The notes under the pieces: generated by a model | What the model was told of the DNA's origin: nothing | Seen by the model: only the letters and a program-made list of their open reading frames with translations | The model's database searches: none | In this document: positions 8,958 to 17,961 of the stretch, one piece after another | Layout: each line of letters opens with the position of its first letter | Position numbering within the stretch: the stretch's first letter is position 1 | Program-made: the position numbers and the translations under genes | From: Rhodospirillaceae bacterium | Lineage (GTDB): Bacteria; Pseudomonadota; Alphaproteobacteria; Rhodospirillales; Rhodospirillaceae | DNA length: 64,000 nt | Reading direction: 5' to 3' | Assembly (NCBI GenBank): GCA_947476695.1 | Contig: CANJRD010000008.1 | Location: 92,620-156,619, forward strand

Positions 8958-9629
8958 CTAGGCGCGCGCAACGGCCGCGCCGTCGGTGATCACATCCACC
9001 TGCCCGTCCCGCATATGGACGACGCGCGTGGCCAGACGCGCGATTTCCGTGGGCTCGTGGCTGACGTAGAGCATCGGCACCCGCACGCTGTCCCGGAGCC
9101 GTTCGAGGTACGGCATGATCTCGGCCTTACGCCCGGCATCGAGCGACGACAGCGGCTCGTCCAGAAGCAGGATGCGCGGGCTTGTCAGTAGCGCACGCCC
9201 GATCGCCACGCGTTGCTGCTCGCCGCCCGACAGCGTTTCGGGCGCGCGGTCGAGCAAGCTCTCAAGGCCAAGCAGCGCGATAACCTCCGGCGGATGGACA
9301 TAGCGATTGGCCGTCTCGACCAGGCGATAGCCGTAGGTGAGATTGCGGCGTACCGACAGATGCGGGAACAACCGCCCATCCTGGAATACATACCCGATAC
9401 GGCGCGCCGGCGGCGGCAGCGCGACCCGCGCCTCGCTGTCGAACAGCACCGTGCTGTCGGCGACGATACGCCCGCGATCCGGCGCAAGCACACCGGCGAT
9501 CATATTGAGGACAGACGACTTCCCGGCGCCGGACGGGCCAAATAGCGCCGTCACGCCGGTCTCGGCGACAAACTGCACGGCGATGGCGAAGGTGCCACGC
9601 CTGAGCGCGATGTCGACGGCGAGGCTCAT
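8958..9629 (-). CDS. modC: Molybdate ABC transporter ATP-binding protein, short form
   Basis: 223 residues from the ATG at 9629, four bases after the modB stop; an upstream open frame to 9893 only shadows modB and is excluded. Walker A GPSGAGKS is at 31-38, the signature LSGGEQ at 133-138, Walker B LLLDEP at about 154-159, and the switch His at 191. Canonical ModC is about 350 residues with a C-terminal Mop/TOBE molybdate-sensing domain; that domain is absent here. The ModC assignment rests on the neighbours modB and modE. Confidence 0.85.
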   Translation of the reverse strand: MSLAVDIALRRGTFAIAVQFVAETGVTALFGPSGAGKSSVLNMIAGVLAPDRGRIVADSTVLFDSEARVALPPPARRIGYVFQDGRLFPHLSVRRNLTYGYRLVETANRYVHPPEVIALLGLESLLDRAPETLSGGEQQRVAIGRALLTSPRILLLDEPLSSLDAGRKAEIMPYLERLRDSVRVPMLYVSHEPTEIARLATRVVHMRDGQVDVITDGAAVARA

Positions 9630-9633
9630 GCGA

Positions 9634-10329
9634 TCATACCCGCACGGCCCGCGCCCGCATGCGCTTCTCGACCGCGTCCGCGCCCAGCATGGCGGCGATC
9701 GAGACGAGCACCGATAACCCCGCCAGGCGCAGCGCCGCGTCGTCGCCGCCGGGCTGTTGCAGCAGACTGTAGATCGCGATGGGCAAGGTGCGCGTCTCGC
9801 CGGGAATGTTGGAGACAAAGGTGATGGTCGCGCCGAACTCGCCGAAGCTTTTGGCAAAGGACAGGATCGCGCCGGCGATGATGCCCGGGACACAGAGGGG
9901 CACGGTGATGGTGAAGAACACGCGCCAGGGCTGCGCGCCGAGCGTGGAGGCCGCCGTCTCCAACCGGCGGTCCACCGCGTCGATGGAGAGCTTCATCGCC
10001 CGCACCATCAAGGGCAGGCCCATGATCGCCGCCGCCAGAGCGGCCCCGGTCCACTTGAACGCGATCGTGATCCCAAACACATTCTGCAACAGGCGTCCCA
10101 ACGGGCCTTGGGTGCCGAACAGCAGCAACAGCGCGAAGCCCGTCACCACCGGCGGCAAGACCAACGGCAGATGCACGAACGCATTCAGCAGGGACTTCCC
10201 GGGGAATTCGCGCCGCGCCAGCACATGCGCCAGCGCGAAGCCGACCGGCAGGCTAAAGATAACGCTGACCAGCCCGACCTTCAGGCTCAGGCGCACGGCA
10301 TCCCACTCGGCGGGTGTGAATTCGAACAT
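9634..10329 (-). CDS. modB: Molybdate ABC transporter permease
   Basis: 231 residues with about five hydrophobic membrane helices. The EAA loop that docks the ATPase is visible at about 124-147 (ETAASTLGAQPW). The start is supported by GGGGAATATGC before the ATG. It forms an operon with modC (4-base gap). The 57-base gap to modE contains an AT-rich CGATATATTCG at 10343-10353, where a ModE operator might sit; I do not call it. No modA gene lies in the window. Confidence 0.88.
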   Translation of the reverse strand: MFEFTPAEWDAVRLSLKVGLVSVIFSLPVGFALAHVLARREFPGKSLLNAFVHLPLVLPPVVTGFALLLLFGTQGPLGRLLQNVFGITIAFKWTGAALAAAIMGLPLMVRAMKLSIDAVDRRLETAASTLGAQPWRVFFTITVPLCVPGIIAGAILSFAKSFGEFGATITFVSNIPGETRTLPIAIYSLLQQPGGDDAALRLAGLSVLVSIAAMLGADAVEKRMRARAVRV

Positions 10330-10386
10330 GCATATTCCCCGACGATATATTCGGCGGGATAGATCGGCGCGGCAATCAGAATTCGG

Positions 10387-10728
10387 TTAGCGCAGGTCCG
10401 ACGCCAGGGCCTTCAGGTCGCTGGCGATGGCCTTCTCGGTCTTCGCCATGATGATTGCGTAGCGCTTCATCACGGCGGTCCCGAGCGGCGTCAACATGGC
10501 GTGGCCACCGCCGCCGCGACCGCCCTTCGCGGTCTCGACCAACGGCGATTTGAACGAGCGATTGAGTTCGTCGACCAGCAACCAGGCGCGGCGATAGCTC
10601 ATGCCCATAGCCTTCGCCGCCGCCGAGATCGAGCCGGTGTCGACGATTAGCGACAACAGCTCGGCCTTACCGGGCCCCAGCAGGACCTCTTCGTTGAGCG
10701 CGATCTTGAGATGCAGACGCGGTGCCAT
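10387..10728 (-). CDS. modE: ModE-type molybdenum regulator, N-terminal domain only
   Basis: 113 residues from the ATG at 10728; the longer open frame to 10830 lacks family similarity. It is a LysR-like winged helix with the ModE hallmarks DTGSISAAAKAMGMSYRRAW and a Gly-rich wing (KGGRGGGG). The C-terminal molybdate-binding Mop domains of E. coli ModE are missing, so molybdate sensing must differ or be indirect. It is the first gene of a modE-modB-modC unit and probably regulates it. Confidence 0.82.
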   Translation of the reverse strand: MAPRLHLKIALNEEVLLGPGKAELLSLIVDTGSISAAAKAMGMSYRRAWLLVDELNRSFKSPLVETAKGGRGGGGHAMLTPLGTAVMKRYAIIMAKTEKAIASDLKALASDLR

Positions 10729-10833
10729 GCACAAGAAATGGCATGGGTACGTAGGGAGAGCAATAACGCTCCACGTCGTCCTTGGGCCCGGCGGGGCAAG
10801 CCCTAGGGTGACGGCGAGAGAGGCGGGCACAAA

Positions 10834-10865
10834 CCAAAACCCCCGCCTTTAGGGCGGGGGTTGGT
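10834..10865 (-). terminator. Rho-independent terminator of clpA
   Basis: A perfect 10-base stem (AACCCCCGCC at 10838-10847 and GGCGGGGGTT at 10853-10862) has a five-base loop. Read on the minus strand it is followed by TTGGTTT. It lies 3 bases beyond the clpA stop and separates clpA from modE. Confidence 0.85.
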
Positions 10866-10867
10866 AG

Positions 10868-13231
10868 CTACTTCACTTCGACCGGCTCGCGGGTTTTGCC
10901 ACCCGCTTCGTCGTCCTCGTCCTCGATGTCGTCCTCGGACTTCGGCTTCGCGCCCGGCTTCGCGGCCGTGATCTCGAACGTCGGCTTGCCGTCGACCACA
11001 TCGACCTTCACATGGCCGCCGGTGATCAGGTCGCCGAACAGCAGATGGTCCGCCAGCGGCTTCTTGATCTCGGTCTGGATGACGCGACCCAAAGGCCGCG
11101 CGCCCATGCGCTTGTCGTAACCGCGCGTGGCGAGCCAGTCGCGGGCAGCCTTGGAAAGTTCGATCGTGACGTTGCGATCCGACAGCTGGCTTTCCAGCTG
11201 CATGACGAACTTGTCGACGACCTTGCCGATGGTCTCCGGCGTCAGCGCGCCGAAGGGGATGATCGCATCGAGACGGTTGCGGAACTCCGGCGTGAACATG
11301 CGCTCGATGGCTTCCTGGTCGTCGCCTTCGCGCGAATCGCGCTCGAAGCCGATGGCGTTCTTGCTCATCTCGAACGCGCCCGCGTTGGTCGTCATGATCA
11401 GGATGACGTTGCGGAAGTCGACGCTCTTGCCGTTGTGATCGGTCAGCTTGCCGTGATCCATGACCTGCAACAGGATGTTGTACAGGTCCGGGTGAGCCTT
11501 CTCGATTTCGTCGAGCAGCAGCACGCAGTGCGGATGCTGATCGACCGCATCGGTGAGCAGGCCGCCCTGATCAAAGCCGACATAGCCCGGCGGCGCGCCG
11601 ATGAGACGCGAGATCGAGTGCCGCTCCATGTATTCGCTCATGTCGAAGCGATGGAGCTCGATGCCGAGCGAGCTCGACAGCTGGCGTGCCACTTCGGTCT
11701 TACCGACACCGGTCGGCCCTGAGAACAGGTACGAACCGATCGGCTTTTCCGGATCGCGAAGACCGGCGCGCGCGAGCTTGATCGAGCTCGACAGCGCCGT
11801 GATCGCGGCTTCCTGACCGAACACCATCGTTTTCAGATCGCGTTCGAGGTTCTGCAGCGACTTCTTGTCGTCGCGGCTGACGCTTTTCGGAGGAATGCGG
11901 GCGATCTTCGCCACCATTTCTTCCACATCGCGCACGGTCACGACCTTGCGACGCTTGCCTTCCGGCACCAGCATGCGCGAGGCACCGACTTCATCGATGA
12001 CGTCAATCGCCTTGTCCGGCAGCTTGCGGTCGTTGATGTACTTCGCCGCCAGTTCCACCGCGGTGCGGATGGCATCGCTGGTGTAGCGGACCTTGTGATG
12101 TTCCTCGTAGTAGGGCTTGAGACCCTTGAGGATCTTGATGGTGTCTTCGATGGACGGTTCCATCACGTCGATCTTCTGGAAGCGCCGCACCAGCGCGCGG
12201 TCCTTCTCGAAGTAGCTGCGGTATTCCTTGTAGGTGGTCGAACCGATGCAGCGCAGCGAGCCCGCGGCCAGCGCCGGCTTCAGCAGGTTCGACGCATCCA
12301 TCGCGCCGCCCGAGGTGGCGCCCGCGCCGATGACGGTGTGGATCTCGTCGATGAACAGGATCGCGCCCTTGGTCGCTTCCAGTTCGGTGACGACGGCTTT
12401 CAGGCGTTCCTCGAAATCGCCGCGATACCGGGTGCCGGCCAGCAACGCGCCCATGTCGAGCGAGAAGATGGTGGCATCGTGCAGCACTTCGGGCACTTCC
12501 TTGTCGTTGATGCGACGCGCCAGCCCTTCGGCGATCGCCGTTTTGCCGACGCCGGAGTCACCGACATACAGCGGATTGTTCTTGGTGCGGCGGCAGAGGA
12601 TTTGGATGGTGCGATCGCATTCCTGCTCGCGCCCGATCAACGGATCGATCTTCCCGGCCTTGGCCTTTTCGTTCAGGTTCACGCAGTAGGCGGTCAACGC
12701 CTCCTGGCCCTTCTTCGCGGCGCCTTCTTCGCCACCGGCGCGGCCTTCCTGTTCGCCGCCGTGCGCCTTGCCGCGTTCGCTGCCCGCACCCGGGCGCTTG
12801 GCGATGCCGTGCGAGATGTAGTTCACCGCGTCGAGACGGCTCATGTCCTGCGACTGCAGGAAATACACCGCATGGCTCTCACGCTCGGAGAACAGCGCGA
12901 CAAGCACGTTCGCGCCGGTGACTTCCTCGCGGCCCGAAGACTGCACGTGGATGGCCGCGCGTTGGATGACGCGCTGGAACCCGGCGGTCGGCTTTGGCTC
13001 GTCGCTGGAGGCGGTGGCGAGGTCGCTGAGTTCCTCGTCGAGGAATTCCTTCACAGACCCCCGCAGCTTCTCAACCTCGACATTGCAGGCGCGCATCACC
13101 GCCATCGCGTCCTGGTCGTCGCATAGGGCGTAGAGCAGGTGCTCAAGCGTGGCGTACTCGTGATGCCGCTCAGTCGCCTGAGCGAGCGCCCGGTGCAGGG
13201 TTTTTTCGAGGTTCTGCGACAACATCGACAA
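10868..13231 (-). CDS. clpA: ATP-dependent Clp protease ATP-binding subunit ClpA
   Basis: 787 residues, slightly longer than E. coli ClpA. The N-terminal domain (1-140) that binds ClpS is followed by an Ala/Gly/Glu-rich linker and two AAA+ modules, with Walker A motifs GDSGVGKT and GPTGVGKT. An acidic C-terminal tail (EDDIEDEDDEAGG) is lineage-specific. ClpA unfolds substrates and feeds them to ClpP. The TTG at 13231 gives the usual family N-terminus length and has AGGAC about 8 bases upstream; an ATG two codons later is the alternative. clpS lies directly upstream. Confidence 0.95.
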   Translation of the reverse strand: MSMLSQNLEKTLHRALAQATERHHEYATLEHLLYALCDDQDAMAVMRACNVEVEKLRGSVKEFLDEELSDLATASSDEPKPTAGFQRVIQRAAIHVQSSGREEVTGANVLVALFSERESHAVYFLQSQDMSRLDAVNYISHGIAKRPGAGSERGKAHGGEQEGRAGGEEGAAKKGQEALTAYCVNLNEKAKAGKIDPLIGREQECDRTIQILCRRTKNNPLYVGDSGVGKTAIAEGLARRINDKEVPEVLHDATIFSLDMGALLAGTRYRGDFEERLKAVVTELEATKGAILFIDEIHTVIGAGATSGGAMDASNLLKPALAAGSLRCIGSTTYKEYRSYFEKDRALVRRFQKIDVMEPSIEDTIKILKGLKPYYEEHHKVRYTSDAIRTAVELAAKYINDRKLPDKAIDVIDEVGASRMLVPEGKRRKVVTVRDVEEMVAKIARIPPKSVSRDDKKSLQNLERDLKTMVFGQEAAITALSSSIKLARAGLRDPEKPIGSYLFSGPTGVGKTEVARQLSSSLGIELHRFDMSEYMERHSISRLIGAPPGYVGFDQGGLLTDAVDQHPHCVLLLDEIEKAHPDLYNILLQVMDHGKLTDHNGKSVDFRNVILIMTTNAGAFEMSKNAIGFERDSREGDDQEAIERMFTPEFRNRLDAIIPFGALTPETIGKVVDKFVMQLESQLSDRNVTIELSKAARDWLATRGYDKRMGARPLGRVIQTEIKKPLADHLLFGDLITGGHVKVDVVDGKPTFEITAAKPGAKPKSEDDIEDEDDEAGGKTREPVEVK

Positions 13232-13294
13232 ATCGGTTCGTCCTTCTAGGGCTTCAACAACGACAACGCGCGTCGAGTTCAGATGGCGTCGCGG

Positions 13295-13618
13295 TCAGTC
13301 CTTTTCCAGTGTGCATTGGAGCGGATGCTGATTCTTCCGCGCCAGATCCATCACCTGCGTCACTTTGGTTTCGGCCACCTCGAAGGTGAAAACACCGCAC
13401 ACGCCTACGCCCTTCTGATGGACATGGAGCATGATGCGCGTCGCTTCTTCGGAGGTCTTGCTGAAAAAGCGCTGGAGCACATGCACCACGAATTCCATCG
13501 GGGTGTAGTCGTCGTTCAGCATCAGGACCTTGTACATCGAAGGTTTCTTCACCTTCGGACGCGTCTTGATCACGACGCCGGTGCGCGGATCGTCGCCACG
13601 ATCCTTGTCGCCGGCCAT
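13295..13618 (-). CDS. clpS: ATP-dependent Clp protease adaptor ClpS
   Basis: 107 residues from the ATG at 13618. The N-degron pocket motif [15 protein letters not shown] and the [13 protein letters not shown] segment are typical ClpS. The adaptor delivers N-end-rule substrates to ClpA, the next gene downstream. The open frame continues far upstream; an ATG at 13666 would add 16 residues, but the chosen length fits the family. No strong ribosome site decides between them. Confidence 0.92.
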   Translation of the reverse strand: MAGDKDRGDDPRTGVVIKTRPKVKKPSMYKVLMLNDDYTPMEFVVHVLQRFFSKTSEEATRIMLHVHQKGVGVCGVFTFEVAETKVTQVMDLARKNQHPLQCTLEKD

Positions 13619-13705
13619 CGCGTGTACGGGCTTCTGGGTTGGGAGCGGAGTCGGCACGACTGACATGGGCGGAACGGCAATCCTCGGAAACACACTGACT
13701 ATCAT

Positions 13706-14111
13706 GGCGATCAAACTACCATACGTCAGGTTAAAATCGGCGCGTAGGGACCCCCCGCGCCCGCCAATTCGGCGGTCCAGCTTATGTGTGTGCCACGATG
13801 ATCCAACGCAAGCGCATGTGGTGGCGCCACCCAGGCTTGTGAAATGATTCGGCTCGCTCCGGATTACGTGGGGAATCCTTAAGGGATTCAATGCGATGCC
13901 GTCCGCTTCGCCGGATCGGCGAGTAGACAGGCCGAGTCGATTTACGTATCCTTGGGGCCAAGGTGGGCTACACGCCTGGGGAAAGCCGGCGTGAAAGCTG
14001 CGGGCATCGTCAACGCTCCGCGGCAAGCTATGGAGCCGTAGGCATGCCGGCTGGTCCACCGATGGTAAGAGGTGCGCGTCGCAGGCGCAGCGCGCAGTGG
14101 GGGCCAATTTA
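13706..14111. other. Long non-coding gap upstream of the carboxypeptidase, with strong dyads
   Basis: About 400 bases without a credible gene. Near 13950-14065 several stems cluster on the plus strand: CCTTG/CAAGG (13950-13963), CACGCC/GGCGTG (13971-13976 and 13988-13993), GCTCC/GGAGC (14015-14019 and 14032-14036), and CATCG/CGATG (14005-14009 and 14060-14064) enclosing the third. This looks like a structured 5' leader for the gene at 14112; see the findings. No known RNA family fits fully. Confidence 0.4.
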
Positions 14112-15686
14112 ATGTTTTTGACGCCATCCAACGATTGCCGTCTGCCCAGCCAACGCCGCGGGGGAATCTTCAAATCCCTGACGGTCAGCATGTTCGTCGC
14201 GCTTCTGGCGAGCGTTTCGCTGGTGGGCACCGCCTCGGCGGTGGAACCCAAGAAGCAGACTTCGGCTGCGAAGGCCGTCGCCGCGAAGGCCAAGCCGAAG
14301 AAGGCCGTTGCCCGCAAGATCGACCCGAGCCGTCCGCCGGCCAGCGCCCGCCCGATCTATGAATCCATCGTGATCGACGCGACCAGCGGCAGCGTGCTGC
14401 ACCAGGTCAACGCCGACACGCCGGCCTATCCGGCGTCGCTGACCAAGATGATGACCCTCTACATGCTCTTCGACGCGATGAAGAAGGGCAAAGTCCACCT
14501 CGATACGCCGATGAAGGTGTCGCAGAAGGCGTCGACGCAAGACCCGTCCAAGCTCGACCTCGCGCCGGGCTCGACGATTGCCGTCGAACAGGCGATCTAC
14601 GCCATCGTCACCAAGTCGGCCAACGACGTCGCCATGGTGATCGCCGAACACATCGGCGGCTCGGAAGACCGCTTCTGCCAGATGATGACGCAGCGCGCGC
14701 GCCAGATCGGCATGACCCGCACGACGTTCAAGAACCCGAACGGCCTGCCGAACAAAGGCCAAATCTCCACCGCGCGCGACATGGCGATCCTGGGCCGCCG
14801 CCTGATGCTCGATTTCCCCGAGCAATTCAGCTACTTCGCCAAGACCGAGTTCCCGTACCGTGGCGTGATGGTGAAGGGCCACAACCACTTCATGGAACAC
14901 TATGACGGCGCCGACGGCCTGAAGACCGGCTACACCTTCGCCTCGGGTTTCAATCTGGCCGCCTCCGCGCGCCGGGGGAACCAGCGCCTGATCACCGTGG
15001 TGTTCGGCGGCGCGAGCGCGAAGATGCGCGACGACCACACCGCCGAGCTGATGGATGCGGGCTTCGCCGCGATGCGTAATCCGCAGGCGGTACAGATGGC
15101 ACAATCGGTCGATCATTTCCCGGGCGCGCCGGTAACGCAGGTCGCCGCGATCCAGCCCGCGCCGGCGCAGCTGTCGGCCGCCGCGACCGAACAGACCGAC
15201 GAGGATGCGATCGCCGCGCTGCTGGAGCCGGTCGTGCCCGCCGGCGACACCGACGACCCGAACGCCGCCGTCGCGCCGCCGCTGGCGCAAACCGCCGCCC
15301 TGGTTCCGGAACCCAGCTTCGGCAAACAGAGCGCCAAGGCCACCGCCGCCGTTCGCGCCGCCAACCAAAAAGCCAGCGCCATGCCGGTGCCAACGCCATC
15401 GCCCAACGCCAGCTGGGGCATCCAGCTCGGCGCGTACTCGAACCGCTTGTTGGCACAAAACCAGGCCGACGCCGCCGTGCGCCAGATCAGCGATACCTTT
15501 GCGACCGTCAGCGCACGCATCGTGCCGGTGAAGCTGAAAGCCAACAACAAGACCGTGTTCCGCGCCCAGGTCGTCGGCCTGACGCGTCAGGAAACGACCA
15601 AAGCCTGCGCCATTGCCGCCAAACTGGCCGCCGCCGGCTGCAAAGCCGTGGCGCCAGATGGCCAGAAAACTGTCGCGTCGCGCTAA
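14112..15686 (+). CDS. D-alanyl-D-alanine carboxypeptidase (S11 family) with C-terminal SPOR domain
   Basis: 524 residues from the ATG at 14112, which has GGGGG 8 bases upstream; a GTG at 14097 would add five residues. A signal sequence (about 21-43) is followed by a Lys/Ala-rich linker. All three penicillin-binding motifs are present: S109-L-T-K112, S169-A-N171 and K271-T-G273. A Pro/Ala-rich linker leads to a SPOR domain (about 434-520) that binds denuded glycan at the septum. The enzyme trims the terminal D-Ala of peptidoglycan pentapeptides in the periplasm. The SPOR fusion suggests recruitment to the division site. Confidence 0.92.
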   Translation: MFLTPSNDCRLPSQRRGGIFKSLTVSMFVALLASVSLVGTASAVEPKKQTSAAKAVAAKAKPKKAVARKIDPSRPPASARPIYESIVIDATSGSVLHQVNADTPAYPASLTKMMTLYMLFDAMKKGKVHLDTPMKVSQKASTQDPSKLDLAPGSTIAVEQAIYAIVTKSANDVAMVIAEHIGGSEDRFCQMMTQRARQIGMTRTTFKNPNGLPNKGQISTARDMAILGRRLMLDFPEQFSYFAKTEFPYRGVMVKGHNHFMEHYDGADGLKTGYTFASGFNLAASARRGNQRLITVVFGGASAKMRDDHTAELMDAGFAAMRNPQAVQMAQSVDHFPGAPVTQVAAIQPAPAQLSAAATEQTDEDAIAALLEPVVPAGDTDDPNAAVAPPLAQTAALVPEPSFGKQSAKATAAVRAANQKASAMPVPTPSPNASWGIQLGAYSNRLLAQNQADAAVRQISDTFATVSARIVPVKLKANNKTVFRAQVVGLTRQETTKACAIAAKLAAAGCKAVAPDGQKTVASR

Positions 15687-15709
15687 GACGCCGCCAGATA
15701 CCGGATACG

Positions 15710-15739
15710 AAAACGGGGCGCCTGAGAGCGCCCCGTTTT
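15710..15739. terminator. Bidirectional terminator between carboxypeptidase and phosphomannomutase genes
   Basis: A perfect 12-base stem AAAACGGGGCGC/GCGCCCCGTTTT with a six-base loop gives a T-tract on both strands. It lies between two convergent genes that end at 15686 and 15765. Confidence 0.85.
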
Positions 15740-15764
15740 GCTTTTAGAGACCAGTCTGTTTCGC

Positions 15765-17162
15765 TTAGTGCCCGACGCTTTCCGTCGGCAGCTTCAGCCC
15801 GCTCTGTTCGAGCTGGGCGGCGAGCATGGCTTTCAGCTCTTCCAGGCGTTCCGGCGAGTTCGCTTCGGCGCGGGCCACGAGCACGGCCTGGGTGTTGGAG
15901 GCGCGCAGCAGCCACCAGCCGCCCTTCTCGTTCACACGCACGCCATCGGTGGCTGAGACGTCGGCGCCGCTTTGGGTGAGGCGCGCCTTCACTTCCTCGA
16001 TCACCGCGAACTTGCGGTCGTCGGCGCAGGGGAAGCGCAGTTCCGGCGTGTTGATCAGCTTCGGCATGCGGTCGTAGCGTGCACTGAGATCGTAGTCCGC
16101 ATCGCGCGCCATGATGTCGAGGAAGCGCACGGCGGCGTACACCGCGTCGTCGAAGCCATAATACTTGTCAGCGAAGAAGATGTGCCCGCTCATCTCGCCG
16201 GCCAGCGGCGACTTGGTTTCGGCCATCTTGTTCTTGATCAGCGAATGACCCGTCTTCCACATGATCGGCGTGCCGCCCATGCGCTTCACTTCATCGAACA
16301 GCGCCTGGCTCGCCTTCACGTCGGCGATGATCGGCGCGCCGGGGCGTGACTTGAGCACATCCTCGGCCAGGATCTGCATGATCTGATCGCCCCAGAGAAT
16401 GCGGCCTTTGCCGTCGATGACGCCGATACGATCCGCATCGCCGTCGAAGGCGAAACCGACATCGGCCTTCTGCTTGGCGACTTCGGCCTGGAGCTGCACG
16501 AGGTTCTTGGGTTCGGTCGGGTCCGGATGGTGGTTCGGGAACTTGCCGTCGATCTCGCCGAACAGGACCGTGTGCTTGCCGGGCAGAAGCTTCACCAGCG
16601 CGGTGATGACCTCGCCGCCGGCGCCATTGCCGGCATCCCAAACCGCCGTCAGCGCGCGCGTACCGGTGAAATCCTTGCGCAGGCGTTCGACGTACTTGTC
16701 GAAAATCGGCTTGTCGCTGACCGAGCCCTCGCCCGTCTCCACGTCGCCGGCCTTGGCCTGAACGCCGAGCTTCTTGATGTCCTCGCCGAAGAACGGCTTC
16801 TTGGCGATCATCATCTTGAAGCCGTTATGGGTCGGCGGATTGTGCGAGCCGGTGACCATCAGGCCGCCGTCCGCGCCGGTCTCGACCGTCGCGAAGTACA
16901 GCATCGGGGTCGGGCCGCGACCGATGCGCTCGACCTGCAGGCCGACGGACATCAGCCCCTTCACCACCGCTGCTTCCATTGCCGGCGAACTGACGCGGCC
17001 GTCATAGCCGACGCAGACCCGTTTGCCGCCCGCACGCTTCACGGCGGTGCCGAAACCGCGTCCGACAGCTTCCGCATCGGCCTCGAACAGGGTTTCGCCG
17101 ACGATGCCGCGGATGTCGTACTCGCGCAGGATGGACGGGTGGAAGTTATGCGTGGGGGCCAT
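15765..17162 (-). CDS. Phosphomannomutase/phosphoglucomutase (ManB/AlgC type)
   Basis: 465 residues, full length for the alpha-D-phosphohexomutase family. The phosphoserine loop TGSHNP, the Mg-binding DGDADR, the sugar-specificity loop GEMSGH and the C-terminal phosphate loop RASNTQ are all visible. It interconverts hexose 1- and 6-phosphates, supplying GDP-mannose or UDP-glucose routes. galU and ugd lie 3.6 kb away on the same strand and could use its glucose-1-phosphate. Mannose versus glucose preference cannot be fixed from sequence. Confidence 0.92.
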   Translation of the reverse strand: MAPTHNFHPSILREYDIRGIVGETLFEADAEAVGRGFGTAVKRAGGKRVCVGYDGRVSSPAMEAAVVKGLMSVGLQVERIGRGPTPMLYFATVETGADGGLMVTGSHNPPTHNGFKMMIAKKPFFGEDIKKLGVQAKAGDVETGEGSVSDKPIFDKYVERLRKDFTGTRALTAVWDAGNGAGGEVITALVKLLPGKHTVLFGEIDGKFPNHHPDPTEPKNLVQLQAEVAKQKADVGFAFDGDADRIGVIDGKGRILWGDQIMQILAEDVLKSRPGAPIIADVKASQALFDEVKRMGGTPIMWKTGHSLIKNKMAETKSPLAGEMSGHIFFADKYYGFDDAVYAAVRFLDIMARDADYDLSARYDRMPKLINTPELRFPCADDRKFAVIEEVKARLTQSGADVSATDGVRVNEKGGWWLLRASNTQAVLVARAEANSPERLEELKAMLAAQLEQSGLKLPTESVGH

Positions 17163-17382
17163 TCGCTAGTCCTGGGAAGGATGGGGGGAACGTGGGGCTT
17201 ATGGCGCAAAGCCGAGCGCTAGGGAAGCCGTGCGCGAACCCGTTGTCAATGCGGGAAGACCTGACCCTGTTGCGGTCGAGCAGAGGAAAAACGAGCCGAT
17301 TCCGGCGCCGTGGCGTTAGGTCGTGCGATTGCGGCCCGCGGGCGATCTTGCTATGCGATCCCTCCACAATGAAACTCCGCAC

Positions 17383-17961
17383 ATGATCGAACGCACCTAT
17401 CGCTGGGCCCTGGGCCTGGCCGGCAGCAAACATGCCGAAGCCGCGCTGGCCGCCGTGTCCGCGGCCGAGGCGTCTTTCCTGCCGATCATCCCGGAATTGA
17501 TGCTGGTCCCGATGGTGCTGGCGCGCCCCGACAAGGCCTGGCGCCTGGCCTTCGTATGCACAATCGCCTCCGTGGCGGGCGGCGTGGTCGGCTATGCCAT
17601 CGGCGCGCTGCTGTACGAGACTGTCGGCCAGTGGCTGATCCAACTGTACGGCCTGCAGGACAAGGCCACGCAATTCCAGGCGATGTACGACGAGTACGGC
17701 TTGTGGGTGATCCTGGTCAAAGGCCTGACGCCCATCCCTTACAAGCTGGTGACCATCGTCAGCGGGATCGCCCACTTCAACATCTGGGTCTTCATCGCGG
17801 CGTCGTTCGTCACGCGCGGCGTGCGCTTCTTCATCGTCGCCGCCCTGCTGCGCCACTATGGCGCCCCGGTGCAGGCGTTTATCGAAAAGCGGCTGACGCT
17901 CGTATTCTTGGCGGTGCTGGCTTGCGTCGTCGCCGGGTTCGCCGCCCTCAAGTACCTGTAG
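17383..17961 (+). CDS. YqaA/DedA-like (VTT domain) inner-membrane protein
   Basis: 192 residues from the ATG at 17383; an ATG at 17353 would add ten residues. It has four to five hydrophobic segments and the Glu/Pro-rich EASFLPIIPELML and VKGLTPIPYKLV motifs of the YqaA branch of the VTT (SNARE-associated) superfamily. Relatives are linked to lipid scrambling or envelope stress; the role here is unknown. Its 3' end overlaps the convergent MFS gene by 14 bases. Confidence 0.82.
   Translation: MIERTYRWALGLAGSKHAEAALAAVSAAEASFLPIIPELMLVPMVLARPDKAWRLAFVCTIASVAGGVVGYAIGALLYETVGQWLIQLYGLQDKATQFQAMYDEYGLWVILVKGLTPIPYKLVTIVSGIAHFNIWVFIAASFVTRGVRFFIVAALLRHYGAPVQAFIEKRLTLVFLAVLACVVAGFAALKYL

Noticed and set aside
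9630..9893. N-terminal extension of modC
   Set aside because: Entirely inside modB in another frame with no ABC-protein similarity; the ATG at 9629 fits the family.
13940..14070. Cobalamin or RNase P RNA
   Set aside because: Short matches only; conserved core boxes and required lengths are missing.
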